Source: an uncultured Opitutia bacterium
GTDB lineage: Bacteria; Verrucomicrobiota; Verrucomicrobiia; Opitutales; Opitutaceae
Reading direction: 5' to 3'
NCBI GenBank assembly: GCA_903848965.1
Contig: CAINHV010000438.1
Span: forward strand, 1-33,269
Length of the DNA stretch: 33,269 nucleotides
Shown piece after piece: positions 1 through 10,028 of the stretch; the stretch's first letter is position 1; each line of letters starts with the position of its first letter. Both the position numbers and the translations under genes were made by a program. The notes under the pieces were generated by a model, which searched no databases, was not told the origin of the DNA, and saw only the letters and a program-made list of their open reading frames with translations.

Positions 1-10
1 TCAATGAACC

Positions 11-76
11 GGCCTCGACGGAGCTCGGCCCTCCCTAAATTTATTCTGCAGGGGCGCGGACGAGCCGCGCCCCTAC
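11..76. repeat. Composite intergenic repeat: GGCC half-element plus ACGAG-loop hairpin
   Basis: Positions 11-34 hold a GGCCTCGACGGAGCTCGGCC unit that recurs at 8824-8844 (inverted), 8868-8889 and 18205-18228. Positions 50-74 form a perfect 10-bp stem with loop ACGAG, and CTAC follows at 73-76. The same stem-ACGAG-CTAC design occurs at 3601-3628 and 30222-30243. CTAC is the complement of the GTAG head typical of REP elements. It lies just 3' of the beta-lactamase gene and could also end its transcript. Confidence 0.7.
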
Positions 77-111
77 GAAGAAGGCACTCCGATCCTTCGC
101 GCCGGCTCCGC

Positions 112-996
112 TTACTTCGCCGTCGGCGGCGCACGACGCGCGTCCGCTTCCTGCCTCGCCAGGTTGGTCCGGAAAGCCTCTTCCTTCTCGGCCACGTACC
201 GCTGGTAGCCTTCGCGGTCGAGGAAGGGATTCGGGCCGCCCGCCTTCAGCCGCGGAACCTTTTCCTCCATGCCGAAGTAGGCGCCATGAGCGCCGAGAAA
301 AAGATCGCAGGGCAGCGACTTCAACACGCGGAACGTCTTCGCGTAGTCGCTCGCGATGTTCGGATAGCGCGGATGGTTCACCAGTTTGTAGCCGTCGTTG
401 ACGTTCGGGCTGCCGATGATGACGGCGTCGTAGGTCTGGCCCGCGTCCGTCACCCGCAGTGTCCAGGTGGTGCAGCCCGGCGTGTGGCCGGGCGTCAACC
501 GGGCGGTGAGCACGGCCTCGCCGAGTTTCACGGTGTCGCCGTCGTGCAGCACCCGATCCACCTTGGTTGCCGGATAGTGGGTCGAGGGCACGTGACCGTA
601 GTTCGGATCGGAGCGGCCGCCGGATTCGACGACGCCGACATCGGCGTCCATCACCTGGTAGCTCGCGCTCGTGAGTTGTTTGATTGCCGCGCTGCCGGCG
701 TTGTGATCCCAGTGCGCGTGGCTGATCAGCAGGATTTTGACGTCGGTGAACTTGAATCCGAGCTGTTCGACGCTCTTTTGGATCATCGGCACGTTGGCCT
801 CGAGATCACTGTTGATCAGGATGTGCCCCTGCGGCGTGGTGATCAGGTAATTCGCCAGTCCGCGGGTGCCGACGTAGTAGAAGTTGTCCGCGATCCGAAA
901 CGCCGGGTAGGGCTCCATCCAGCCCGAGTCGCCTTGGGCGAACAGGCCCGACAGCGACGCGACGAGGCAGATGAACCAGCGGGTAAGAGTGCTCAT
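112..996 (-). CDS. Subclass B3-like metallo-beta-lactamase, exported
   Basis: The 294-residue protein starts with a short hydrophobic signal sequence (about residues 5-21). It carries the metallo-beta-lactamase motif HAHWDH (H93, H95, D97, H98), then H171 in TPGHTPGCTTW and H237 in LGAHGAYF. The MDADVGVVESGG segment and the GCTTW context after H171 are typical of subclass B3 enzymes such as FEZ-1 and L1. These are periplasmic di-zinc hydrolases of beta-lactams, so a similar role is likely. Environmental B3-like proteins are common and some have poor or other hydrolase activity, so resistance is not proven. The start at 996 is the only ATG that gives a signal peptide. The gene stands alone, with repeats on both sides. 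Confidence 0.85.
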   Translation of the reverse strand: MSTLTRWFICLVASLSGLFAQGDSGWMEPYPAFRIADNFYYVGTRGLANYLITTPQGHILINSDLEANVPMIQKSVEQLGFKFTDVKILLISHAHWDHNAGSAAIKQLTSASYQVMDADVGVVESGGRSDPNYGHVPSTHYPATKVDRVLHDGDTVKLGEAVLTARLTPGHTPGCTTWTLRVTDAGQTYDAVIIGSPNVNDGYKLVNHPRYPNIASDYAKTFRVLKSLPCDLFLGAHGAYFGMEEKVPRLKAGGPNPFLDREGYQRYVAEKEEAFRTNLARQEADARRAPPTAK

Positions 997-1082
997 GAGG
1001 GTTCCCGCGACCTTCGATCAATTCGCGGCGTGGTCAATCGCGCCGCCGTCCGAACCGGAGGGTCGTAGCGAGGGATCAATTC

Positions 1083-1183
1083 GTAGGGGGCAGTCTTGTC
1101 CGTTCGACACGCTCAGGGTCCCGAGCGAAGTCGAGGGGCTGCGCCCTCGAATGCACCCCGAACCGGAAGGAGGGCGCCCCTAC
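1083..1183. repeat. GTAG...CTAC-bounded intergenic repeat cluster
   Basis: The stretch starts with GTAGGGGGCA (1083) and ends with GGGCGCCCCTAC (1183), giving opposed GTAG and CTAC heads. Inside, 1103-1136 is an imperfect inverted repeat (TTCGACACGCTC ... GAGCGAAGTCGAG). It lies between the stop of the aldo/keto reductase gene (1195) and the start of the beta-lactamase gene. It looks like a REP doublet with another palindrome inserted or captured inside. Confidence 0.5.
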
Positions 1184-1194
1184 CACAGGCCCCT

Positions 1195-2184
1195 TCAATG
1201 CTTCGGCGGCGCCTTCGTATAGTAATAAAAATTCTTCACCCACACGTGCTCGCGGGCGATGCGCTCGACGAGCTCCGCCGGCAACGGGCCGCGTGCGGCG
1301 GCCGCAAGATTCGGACCGACATGGGCCGGCTCCTGCATCGAGAGCGTCAGCGTGCTCACCGCGGGATGGGAGAGCGCAAACCGGATGGCGAGCTCCGTCA
1401 GGCTCATCCCCGCGGGGCGCGCCACCTCGGCCTCGAGCCGGGCAATGCGGGCGACGTATTCCTGCGCCACGCCGGGGGAAGCGTGTTTCAGCTTGAAGTC
1501 ATTCGCCAGCAGCCACGCGGCATCGTGCGTGCCGGTCAGGGCGCCGGAGTGATCGAGGACGCAGCGCGCGATGACCCCGACGCCGCGTTCCGCGCAGAGC
1601 GGGAGCAGCGCGACCAGCGGGCGCGACTCGAACAGGTTGAAGATGATCTGCACCACCTCGACGAGCCCCGCCGCCACCACGGGCAGCAGCGCATCATGCT
1701 CGTGATCCTGGGCGCTGATCCCGCAGCGGCGGATTTTTCCCTCGGTGCGGAGCGCGCGAAAGGTCTCGAGCCATTCCGGGCGGTGCGTCCACAACGCGTA
1801 CCATTGGTGCAACTGGAGCAGATCGATGCAGTCGACGCCGAGATCGCGCAGGCTCGCCTCCACCGAGGCGCGGATGCTCGCCGGGGTGAACTGCTGCTCG
1901 ATCGGGACGTGGAAGCGAAAATTCGTCGGGTCGAGCGGCTTGACCTTCGTGCAGAGGACCGGCCGCGGGCCCGCCCATTCGCGGAGCGTGCGGCCGATCA
2001 CCGCCTCGCTGTCCTGGTAGTTGCGCGCGGTGTCGAGGCAGGTGACGCCGCCCTCGAGCGCCGCGAGCAGCGCGCGCGACACGCCGCCGGCCAGCGGGGT
2101 CTCGTTGAACCGCATCCCGCCAAACGTGACGACGGATACGGCCGGGCCGCCGCGGCCGAGCGGGCGCTGGGGCAGGGCGGACAT
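1195..2184 (-). CDS. Aldo/keto reductase
   Basis: The 329-residue protein is predicted to be an NAD(P)H-dependent oxidoreductase with the (beta/alpha)8 fold of the AKR superfamily. The catalytic tetrad is visible: D51 and Y56 in DTARNYQDSE, K80 in LCTKVKP and H126 in LLQLHQWY. The C-terminal half keeps the family pattern (SLTELAIRFALSHPAVSTLTLSM), which forms the cofactor-binding region. The substrate cannot be read from sequence. The start at 2184 (MSALPQRPLGRGG) is preferred because the reading frame further upstream overlaps the preceding gene. It begins 14 bases after the stop of the ferritin-like gene, so the two are probably cotranscribed. The chosen length is usual for the family. Confidence 0.85.
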   Translation of the reverse strand: MSALPQRPLGRGGPAVSVVTFGGMRFNETPLAGGVSRALLAALEGGVTCLDTARNYQDSEAVIGRTLREWAGPRPVLCTKVKPLDPTNFRFHVPIEQQFTPASIRASVEASLRDLGVDCIDLLQLHQWYALWTHRPEWLETFRALRTEGKIRRCGISAQDHEHDALLPVVAAGLVEVVQIIFNLFESRPLVALLPLCAERGVGVIARCVLDHSGALTGTHDAAWLLANDFKLKHASPGVAQEYVARIARLEAEVARPAGMSLTELAIRFALSHPAVSTLTLSMQEPAHVGPNLAAAARGPLPAELVERIAREHVWVKNFYYYTKAPPKH

Positions 2185-2198
2185 CGCCGGGCGCGGGT

Positions 2199-3551
2199 TC
2201 AAGCCGCCGCGCCCACCCGGCCGCGGGCCTTCGCCATCAGGCGATCGAACACGGCCTGCGTCGCCGCCTTGTCGGTCTCGGTGGCGCCCTGCTGCAGCAC
2301 GATGACGCCTTGCTCCGCGAGCTTCTTGATTTCGGCGGGCTGGCGCGGGGTGCCCGCCTTTTCGAGGAAATAGGCGAGCCACTTCTTGCCGTAGTGCGAG
2401 TGGATGAGCTCGTCGGCCCAGTCGAAATCCATGTCGTGCGAGCTCATCCGGTCGCCCTCGCGGCCGAAGATTTTGGCCCGCTCCGGCTTCGTGTGGATGT
2501 AGGTGGTCTCGAAGTAGAAGATCACGCCCAGCCGGACAATCGCATCCGCGTCCGCGCCCGAATCGTAGGAAAAGGCATCGAGCGGCATCTCGCTTTCGCC
2601 GAAACCCCATTCCTTGAGTCGCTCATAACCCATCCGGCAGTGGCGAATCTCGTCGAAGCACCAGCGGCTCGCGTCGTCGAGAAAGTCATGCGGCGCCTGC
2701 TCGAGCAGATCATAGAGGCAGGCGCCGGCCATCTCGGCGGCCCAGACCTCGTTGAGATGATGGATCGCCTGGCGGACCTGCAACTGGACACCCTCGCCCG
2801 GCGGCTGGGGCGTGTGGCGGTCTGGCCAGGCGAAACGCAACCGGTGGAAACGCCGATCGCGGACGCCCGTCCGGCTGATGGCGAAGGGCATTCCGCCGGC
2901 GGCGGCGACGTCGAACGCAGCGAGCGCCGGCAACTCCGGGCGCGAGAACATGTCCGGCGGCAGCGCGGCCAGGGCGGCCGCCACGCCGGCGGTCCAGCGA
3001 TCCGCCGCCGGCGTCAGTTCGGGTCGGCGCGCCGCGTGGGCGTCCGCGATCGCGTTGAGCCGGGCGATCTGGCGATCGAGATCCGTGATGGCGTGCTCGA
3101 GAAAATGCACCGACGGGGCGTCGCCGAGCGTATCGGCCCGGGCGAGATGCCGTGCGAACGACTGCCGGACGTGCGGCTTGATCGCGCGGGCCAGCGCGGT
3201 GACGAACGCGAGATCGCTGGGCGCATGGATGAACGACGCATAGATCGCGATGAGCGGCGCCTCGGCGTCGGGGGCGATCCGGCGCTCGGGATAACGCAGC
3301 TCGAGGATCCGCTCCCGCAGCGAACGCGCGACGAGGGCGTCCTGCCAGAGCATCTCCGGCAGGAAGAGTTTTGTGTCCCAGTCCTCGGTGCCCGGCAGCC
3401 AGCCCGCGGCCATCCGCACCAACTCGCGTTCGAGGAAATGGAAGCGCAGCAGCACGGTGGCCGACTCGGCGACCATCAGCTCGGCCCGTTTGCGGCCGGA
3501 GTCAGCCGGCTGCAGAAGAGGGCGGGGGGCGGCAACGGGGGCACTGCTCAT
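2199..3551 (-). CDS. Ferritin-like diiron domain protein (DUF455-like)
   Basis: This 450-residue, mostly helical, probably cytoplasmic protein has paired E-x-x-H motifs typical of ferritin-like diiron proteins. Numbered from the start at 3551 these are E273 in AAEMAGACLYDLL, E301/H304 in FDEIRHCRMGYERL, E348 in FYFETTYIHTK and E381/H384 in ADELIHSHYGKKW. The N-terminal half (LERELVRMAAGWLPGTEDW) resembles DUF455-type proteins of unknown function. Members of the superfamily use a diiron centre for hydroxylation or oxidation, or for iron storage. Which applies here is unknown. The aldo/keto reductase 14 bases downstream suggests a redox pathway. A TTG at 3587 and an ATG at 3578 are alternative starts in the same frame. 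None has a clear ribosome binding site. Confidence 0.65.
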   Translation of the reverse strand: MSSAPVAAPRPLLQPADSGRKRAELMVAESATVLLRFHFLERELVRMAAGWLPGTEDWDTKLFLPEMLWQDALVARSLRERILELRYPERRIAPDAEAPLIAIYASFIHAPSDLAFVTALARAIKPHVRQSFARHLARADTLGDAPSVHFLEHAITDLDRQIARLNAIADAHAARRPELTPAADRWTAGVAAALAALPPDMFSRPELPALAAFDVAAAGGMPFAISRTGVRDRRFHRLRFAWPDRHTPQPPGEGVQLQVRQAIHHLNEVWAAEMAGACLYDLLEQAPHDFLDDASRWCFDEIRHCRMGYERLKEWGFGESEMPLDAFSYDSGADADAIVRLGVIFYFETTYIHTKPERAKIFGREGDRMSSHDMDFDWADELIHSHYGKKWLAYFLEKAGTPRQPAEIKKLAEQGVIVLQQGATETDKAATQAVFDRLMAKARGRVGAAA

Positions 3552-3600
3552 ACGGGTCCACCGTGCGCGGGCCCGCATCGAGGGCAAAGAAAATGGGGCG

Positions 3601-3628
3601 GGGCCTGCCGACGAGCGGCAGGCCCTAC
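3601..3628. repeat. REP-like hairpin with ACGAG loop and CTAC head
   Basis: A perfect 10-bp stem (GGGCCTGCCG at 3601-3610 with CGGCAGGCCC at 3616-3625) closes the loop ACGAG, and CTAC follows at 3625-3628. It shares stem length, loop and head with 50-76. It lies between divergently transcribed genes, so it cannot be a terminator for either. Confidence 0.75.
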
Positions 3629-6103
<2,475 letters not shown>

Positions 6104-6115
6104 TTCACGCGCCCG

Positions 6116-6145
6116 CCGCCCCGTCGCGTTTCCGCGGCGCGGCGG
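6116..6145 (+). terminator. Possible terminator hairpin after katG
   Basis: A 13-bp GC-rich stem (6116-6128 with 6133-6145, one mismatch and one G-U pair) closes a TTTC loop 12 bases after the katG stop. No U-tract follows, so it is at best a U-less terminator or an mRNA-stabilising hairpin. Confidence 0.4.
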
Positions 6146-6167
6146 CTGGATCCGCGATCCTCGGACG

Positions 6168-6469
6168 TTGACCGCGGATTACTCGGATCAGGCGGATAAA
6201 GGCATCGAGCCGGATGATCGAAGCGAGCGGCGGCGCGGTGCGTCTGGTCGCTTCGATCGGCGGTTCGGATCGAGAAGCTGGATCGTGGGTGCGCACCAGG
6301 CGCGCCCCTGCGAAGTGAGTGTAGGGGCGGGGCTCGTCCACGCCCGATGGCTCGGGACCCGCTCCCACACGAATGCGCCACGAGGTGTCTGCCGCGCGGA
6401 CACCGACGCAGGCGCATTCATCCGCTGCCTTGGTTTGGCATCCGCGCCCTCCGCGAAATCCGCGGTCAA
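6168..6469. repeat. Compound inverted-repeat element with CCGCGGATT ends
   Basis: The left end reads TTGACCGCGGATTACTCGG from 6168 and the right end is its inverted relative, closing with ATCCGCGGTCAA at 6469. The same ends bound the element at 10973-11193. The inside holds a doublet of hairpins: 6287-6307 (loop ACCAG) and 6321-6345 (GTAG head, loop CTCGT, the complement of ACGAG). No believable coding sequence is present between katG and the tRNA gene. Confidence 0.6.
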
Positions 6470-6506
6470 AACTCCGGGAGCTGAACCCGGTCCGAAGTCA
6501 CCAAAC

Positions 6507-6582
6507 TGGTGGGCCCACTGGGATTCGAACCCAGAACCAAAGGATTATGAGTCCTCTGCTCTAACCGTTGAGCTATAGGCCC
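6507..6582 (-). tRNA. tRNA with CAU anticodon, probably tRNA-Ile2 (lysidine type)
   Basis: A complete 76-nt cloverleaf reads on the minus strand from 6582. It has a 7-bp acceptor stem (GGGCCTA with TGGGCCC), D arm, anticodon loop CTCATAA, a T arm with TTCGAAT, discriminator A and an encoded CCA. The CAU anticodon fits elongator Met or Ile2, where C34 is changed to lysidine by TilS. The acceptor pairs C4-G69 and C5-G68 match the known TilS-positive pattern, whereas E. coli elongator tRNA-Met has U-A and A-U there. This favours Ile2. Initiator Met is excluded because the acceptor starts with a paired G1-C72 and the anticodon stem lacks the three G-C pairs. Confidence 0.9.
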
Positions 6583-6595
6583 GGCCTCGGACGGC

Positions 6596-6625
6596 ATTAG
6601 GTGCCGCGGCGACCGGGGGAGTCAA
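6596..6625 (-). promoter_or_regulatory. Candidate promoter of the tRNA gene
   Basis: On the minus strand a TTGACT box (6620-6625) lies 18 bases before CCTAAT (6596-6601), which is 13 bases from the mature tRNA 5' end. The discriminator between them and the tRNA is GC-rich, as in stringently controlled stable-RNA promoters. Confidence 0.4.
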
Positions 6626-6643
6626 TCTGCGGCGCGATGCTGC

Positions 6644-6909
6644 GGAATGCCGGGTCGCGAGTGCCGAATGGCGAATTCCGATCGAGGCCATGGCCGAAAA
6701 AAAGCGCAAGAGGCGCGGAATAAGCCAAGGCCTCCACCGACCCACCCGCCTGCTTCAAACGAAACGGCTCCAAGCTTCCGGCATCTTTGCACCATTTGAA
6801 CTGCGGTATTCTCGAATCGCTCACTTCTAGGAGGATCTTGAACAGGAAGATCGGGAAGTTCGGGAAGCCCCAGAGATTTAAACACAGAGGACGCGGAGAA
6901 CACAGAGGG
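6644..6909. repeat. Cluster of three dispersed repeats between tRNA and dehydratase gene
   Basis: Three repeat types fill this 390-bp gap. Positions 6644-6680 have a GAATGCCGGGT...GTGCCGAATGGCGAATTCC unit, related to 15371-15405 and 18551-18691. Positions 6840-6867 have GAACAGGAAGATCGGGAAGT, related to the inverted repeat at 21205-21279. Positions 6880-6909 have the ACACAGAGG repeat, related to 21493-21516. The minus-strand open frames here only translate these repeats, so no gene is called. Confidence 0.6.
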
Positions 6910-6974
6910 GGAATGCGGAACTGGGGGTCGAAATTTTTTGCCTTCGGACCCAGCTCTGCTGCCTCTGTTTTCAA

Positions 6975-8720
6975 TCACGCCCGTTTCAGCGGCGCGACGG
7001 CGGTCATCTTGACCGCGCGCAGGAAGTCGAAATCGCAGCCTTGGTCCGCCTGCGTGACGTGATCGAGGAACAGCCGCCGATAACCGCGCTCGGGGGCGGC
7101 GGCTTCCGGTGCCGCGGCTTTCAGGGCCGCCGTGCGCGCCGCGATCTCGGCGTCGCTCACGAGCAGCGAAAGCGAACGTTGCGTCACGCTGAGCCGGATC
7201 CGATCGCCGGTTTGAACAATCGCCAGCGGGCCGCCGAGCGCCGCCTCGGGGATGACGTGCAGCACGATCGTGCCCATGGCCGTACCGCTCATCCGCCCGT
7301 CGGAAATGCGCACCATGTCCTTCACGCCCTGCCGGGCCAGTTTCTTGGGAATCGGCAGGTAGCCGGCCTCCGGCATCCCGGGCGCGCCAATCGGCCCGAT
7401 CCGCTTCAGCACGAGGATGTCGTTCGCCGCCACGTCGAGGGCTGGATCGTCGATGCGGTTCGCCATGTCCGCGGCATTTTCGAAGACCACTGCGCGGCCT
7501 TCGTGCTCGAGGAGATGCTTCGAGGCGGCCGACTGCTTGATGATGGCGCCGCCGGGCGCGAGGTTGCCTCGCAGCACGGCGATGCCGCCCTCGGCATAGA
7601 TCGGTTGGGCCCGCGGCCGCACGATCTCCTGGGCAAACGCGGGGGGAGCCGCGTCAAGTTCCTCGCCGAGCGTCCGCCCGGTGACCGTGAGCGCGTCGAG
7701 ATGGAGCAGCGGGCGCAGCTCGCGCAGCACGGAGCGCAGCCCGCCGGCGTGATGGAAGTCCTCCATGTAGTAGCGACCCGAGGGCTTGAGATCGACGAGC
7801 ACCGGCGTGTCGCGACCGATGCGATCGAAGGCCTCGAGATCGATCGCGATACCGAGCCGGCCGGCAATCGCGGTGAGGTGAATGATTCCGTTGGTGGACC
7901 CGCCGATCGCGAGGAGCACGCGCAGCGCGTTCTCGAACGCCGCCGGCGTCATAATTTTGTCGGGCGTGAGCCGCTGCGCCGCCATCGCGACCGCCGTCGA
8001 CCCCGTGAGCTCCGCAATGCGCATCCGATCGGCGGTGACGGCGGGAGGCGACGCGCCGCCGGGCACGGTCATGCCGAGCGCCTCGGTGACGCAGGCCATC
8101 GTGCTGGCGGTGCCCATCACGGAGCAGGTGCCGACGCTGGCGATCAACTGATCGTTCACGCGGTTGATCTCGGCTTCGTCGATTTCACCGGCGCGAAAGT
8201 TGCCCCAGAAACGACGGCAATCGGAGCACGCGCCGACGCGCTCGCCCTGGTGGGAGCCGGTGAGCATGGAACCGGTGAAGAGCTGGATGGCCGGCACGCC
8301 GGCGGAGGCGGCGCCCATGAGCTGGGCCGGGACGGTCTTGTCGCAGCCGCCGATCATCACGACGGCGTCCATCGGCTGGGCGCGGATCATCTCCTCCGTG
8401 TCCATCGCCATGAGATTGCGCAGGAACATGCTCGTGGGGTGCGCGAAGCTCTCGTGGATCGAGATGGTGGGAAATTCGACGGGCAGTCCGCCTGCGAGCA
8501 TGATGCCACGCTTGGCCGCCTCGAGCAGCGCGGGCGCGTTGCCGTGGCAGGGATTGTAGCCGCTGCCGGTGTTGATCAGTCCGATCACGGGACGCGCGAG
8601 CGCGTCGTTGGAGAAGCCGCCGCCCTTGATAAACGCCGTGCGCAGGAAGTACGAGAAGCCGGCGTCGCCGTAACTCGTGAGGCCTTTGTGAAATCCGGTG
8701 GGCGGGGTGGGCGTTTCCAT
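6975..8720 (-). CDS. IlvD/Edd-family dehydratase (pentonate/sugar-acid type)
   Basis: The 581-residue cytoplasmic protein belongs to the iron-sulfur dihydroxy-acid dehydratase/6-phosphogluconate dehydratase family, which eliminates water from dihydroxy acids. Three cysteines expected to bind the [2Fe-2S] cluster are visible: C58 in GYNPCHGNAP, C126 in IGGCDKTVP and C199 in VGTCSVMG. K128 next to C126 is the lysine that is carbamylated to hold Mg2+ in characterised members. The length and cysteine positions are closer to L-arabinonate/D-xylonate dehydratases than to the roughly 615-residue IlvD of E. coli. No other branched-chain amino-acid gene is nearby, so a sugar-acid role is favoured. The start at 8720 (METPTPPTGF) is preferred; the upstream frame only reads through repeats. 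Confidence 0.85.
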   Translation of the reverse strand: METPTPPTGFHKGLTSYGDAGFSYFLRTAFIKGGGFSNDALARPVIGLINTGSGYNPCHGNAPALLEAAKRGIMLAGGLPVEFPTISIHESFAHPTSMFLRNLMAMDTEEMIRAQPMDAVVMIGGCDKTVPAQLMGAASAGVPAIQLFTGSMLTGSHQGERVGACSDCRRFWGNFRAGEIDEAEINRVNDQLIASVGTCSVMGTASTMACVTEALGMTVPGGASPPAVTADRMRIAELTGSTAVAMAAQRLTPDKIMTPAAFENALRVLLAIGGSTNGIIHLTAIAGRLGIAIDLEAFDRIGRDTPVLVDLKPSGRYYMEDFHHAGGLRSVLRELRPLLHLDALTVTGRTLGEELDAAPPAFAQEIVRPRAQPIYAEGGIAVLRGNLAPGGAIIKQSAASKHLLEHEGRAVVFENAADMANRIDDPALDVAANDILVLKRIGPIGAPGMPEAGYLPIPKKLARQGVKDMVRISDGRMSGTAMGTIVLHVIPEAALGGPLAIVQTGDRIRLSVTQRSLSLLVSDAEIAARTAALKAAAPEAAAPERGYRRLFLDHVTQADQGCDFDFLRAVKMTAVAPLKRA

Positions 8721-8822
8721 CAGTGGCCGGAGAAAATCGGGCCGCCCTGCGACTGGCAAACGTCGTTTTGCCGGGCGGTCGATCTGAGCCTGAGGAAGGC
8801 GTGGGCGAGGGCCGAGCCCTGG

Positions 8823-8889
8823 AGGGCCGAGCTCCGTCGAGGCCGAAGGGACCAAACTTCGAAGAACGGCCTCGGCGGAGCCCGGCCCT
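8823..8889. repeat. Inverted doublet of the GGGCCGAGC element (REPIN-like)
   Basis: GGGCCGAGCTCCGTCGAGGCC (8824-8844, one base longer than quoted motifs elsewhere) faces GGCCTCGGCGGAGCCCGGCC (8868 on) across a 23-base spacer. Single copies of the same unit occur at 11-34 and 18205-18228. It is noncoding, in the 408-bp gap between the dehydratase and methyltransferase genes. Confidence 0.65.
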
Positions 8890-8942
8890 TCATTCGGTGG
8901 AGCCGCCCGATGGATTTTCATCCCGCCGGCAGCAGTGCTCCG

Positions 8943-9020
8943 AGTGGCACGGGTCTCCTGACCCGTGAAGAGCGCAAGGTAGTCGGATCCGTTTTCATGG
9001 GTCTGGAGACCCATGCCACT
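8943..9020. repeat. 78-nt two-hairpin repeat, copy 1 (GTGG head)
   Basis: The element starts AGTGG and ends CCACT. It contains hairpin 1 (CACGGGT-CTCCTG-ACCCGTG, 8948-8967) and hairpin 2 (CATGGGT-CTGGAG-ACCCATG, 8996-9015). A second copy of exactly the same length lies at 12951-13028. The ends and stems are conserved and the middle is not. Confidence 0.85.
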
Positions 9021-9023
9021 CAA

Positions 9024-9118
9024 TTCAGAACCCCGAACTCAGAATTCAGAACCCCGAATTCAGAACCCCGAACTCCGAACCCAGAACTCCGAACCCAGAA
9101 CTCCGAACTCCGAACTCA
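9024..9118. repeat. Imperfect tandem array of CAGAACYCCGAA units, copy 1
   Basis: About 95 bases of degenerate 8- and 16-base units built from CAGAACCCCGAA, CTCCGAA and CTCAGAA. The array starts 4 bases after the 78-nt element and ends 10 bases before the methyltransferase stop codon. A shorter array at 18237-18289 ends 1 base before another gene's stop codon. Confidence 0.8.
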
Positions 9119-9128
9119 GCCCGCCCGC

Positions 9129-9875
9129 CTACCTCGCCCGCCCTTTGCGCCGGAACACCACCATGTGTTGCGTCGGCAGGGTGTGCACCGTCTCGACGTA
9201 TTCGAGCGGCAGGTCCGCCATCTCCTTCTTGATCTGCGCCTCGGTCATCTTGTGGAGCGGCTTGATTGGAACACTGGGATCCTCGCCGCGGTATTCGACG
9301 AACACCAGGCGTCCGCCGGTTTTCAGCCGGGCGCAGATCGCCTCCATCATCTCGGCGGGGTGACTCAGCTCGTGGTAAACATCCACCATCAGGACGACAT
9401 CCACGGCTTCCGGGAGATTCGGCATCTGCGGGGTGCCCAGGACACCGACGACATTCAGCGCGCCGCGTTCGCGCATCTTGGTGTCGAGCAACTGGAGCAT
9501 CTCTGACTGGATCTCGACGCCGTAGACCACGCCGCGTTCGCCGACCTCCCGGGCCAGTCGCCAGGTGAAATAGCCCGTGCCGCAACCGATGTCGGCGACG
9601 ATCTGACCGGCCCGCAGCCCGAGGCCCTTGATCATTAGTTCGGGCTTCTCCTCGGCGTCGCGTTCCGGGCGATCGAGCCAGGCCGCGCCTTCGTGGGACA
9701 TGAAGTGCGCGATTTCCCGGCCGTAATAGATTTTTCCAATCCCGTCCCTGCTCGGCGCGCGCTGGGTGTAGAGCGGCGAGGCGTCCTGCGCGGGCAGGGC
9801 GAGGACCGAAAACCACGCGACGAGTCCCAAGGCGGTCCAACGAAGCGGGCGAACGAAGGGGGTCGGCGGGTTCAT
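9129..9875 (-). CDS. Class I SAM-dependent methyltransferase with signal peptide
   Basis: The 248-residue protein has motif I VADIGCGTGYFTWRLA at about residues 93-108, an acidic residue at the end of strand beta2 (VYGVEIQSEM), and motif IV-like VDVVLMVDVYHEL. This is a classic Rossmann methyltransferase. The N-terminus (MNPPTPFVRPLRW, then TALGLVAWFSVLALPAQ) is a basic stretch plus a hydrophobic core ending in LPAQ-D, which looks like a Sec signal peptide. That is odd, because SAM is cytoplasmic. Related exported methyltransferases of unknown substrate are known in several phyla. An ATG at 9899 would lengthen the leader by eight residues (MDRADGFT) and is less likely. The substrate is unknown. 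The gene is monocistronic and bounded by repeats. Confidence 0.75.
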   Translation of the reverse strand: MNPPTPFVRPLRWTALGLVAWFSVLALPAQDASPLYTQRAPSRDGIGKIYYGREIAHFMSHEGAAWLDRPERDAEEKPELMIKGLGLRAGQIVADIGCGTGYFTWRLAREVGERGVVYGVEIQSEMLQLLDTKMRERGALNVVGVLGTPQMPNLPEAVDVVLMVDVYHELSHPAEMMEAICARLKTGGRLVFVEYRGEDPSVPIKPLHKMTEAQIKKEMADLPLEYVETVHTLPTQHMVVFRRKGRAR

Positions 9876-9927
9876 GGTAAAACCGTCCGCCCGGTCCACC
9901 GGGTTGACAAGGGCATTCCGGCTCCGC

Positions 9928-9963
9928 GCCAGGCCGCCACTCGCTCACGCTCGCAGCCACGGA
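9928..9963. repeat. Dispersed repeat CCACTCGCTCACGCTCGCAG, copy 1
   Basis: The core CCACTCGCTCACGCTCGCAG followed by CCACGGA occurs here, at 14736-14763, at 21537-21572 and inverted at 30118-30154. Read on the other strand it starts with GTGG and has GTGA in the middle. This matches the GTRG-8 nt-GTGA layout of the hairpins at 15231-15254. Confidence 0.75.
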
Positions 9964-10028
9964 GCGTTGAACCGTGATGTGGGTTGCACGGTCCATGGGC
10001 CGGCACTCATGTTCGCGCCCTCTTTCGC

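Noticed and set aside
1195-2610. A longer version of the aldo/keto reductase starting at 2610
   Set aside because: The first 142 residues overlap the ferritin-like gene in another frame and show no AKR sequence. The start at 2184 gives the usual length.
6597-6978. Minus-strand frames of 118-125 codons between tRNA and dehydratase genes
   Set aside because: They translate dispersed repeats (ACACAGAGG, AACAGGAAG and GCCGAATTC units) and have no gene-like features.
9024-9118. A CRISPR-like array
   Set aside because: The units are 8-16 bases, degenerate and contiguous, with no spacers and no cas gene.
7041-9506. An 821-codon open frame on the plus strand
   Set aside because: It runs antisense to the dehydratase gene, through the repeats, and into the methyltransferase gene. 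No domain was recognised.
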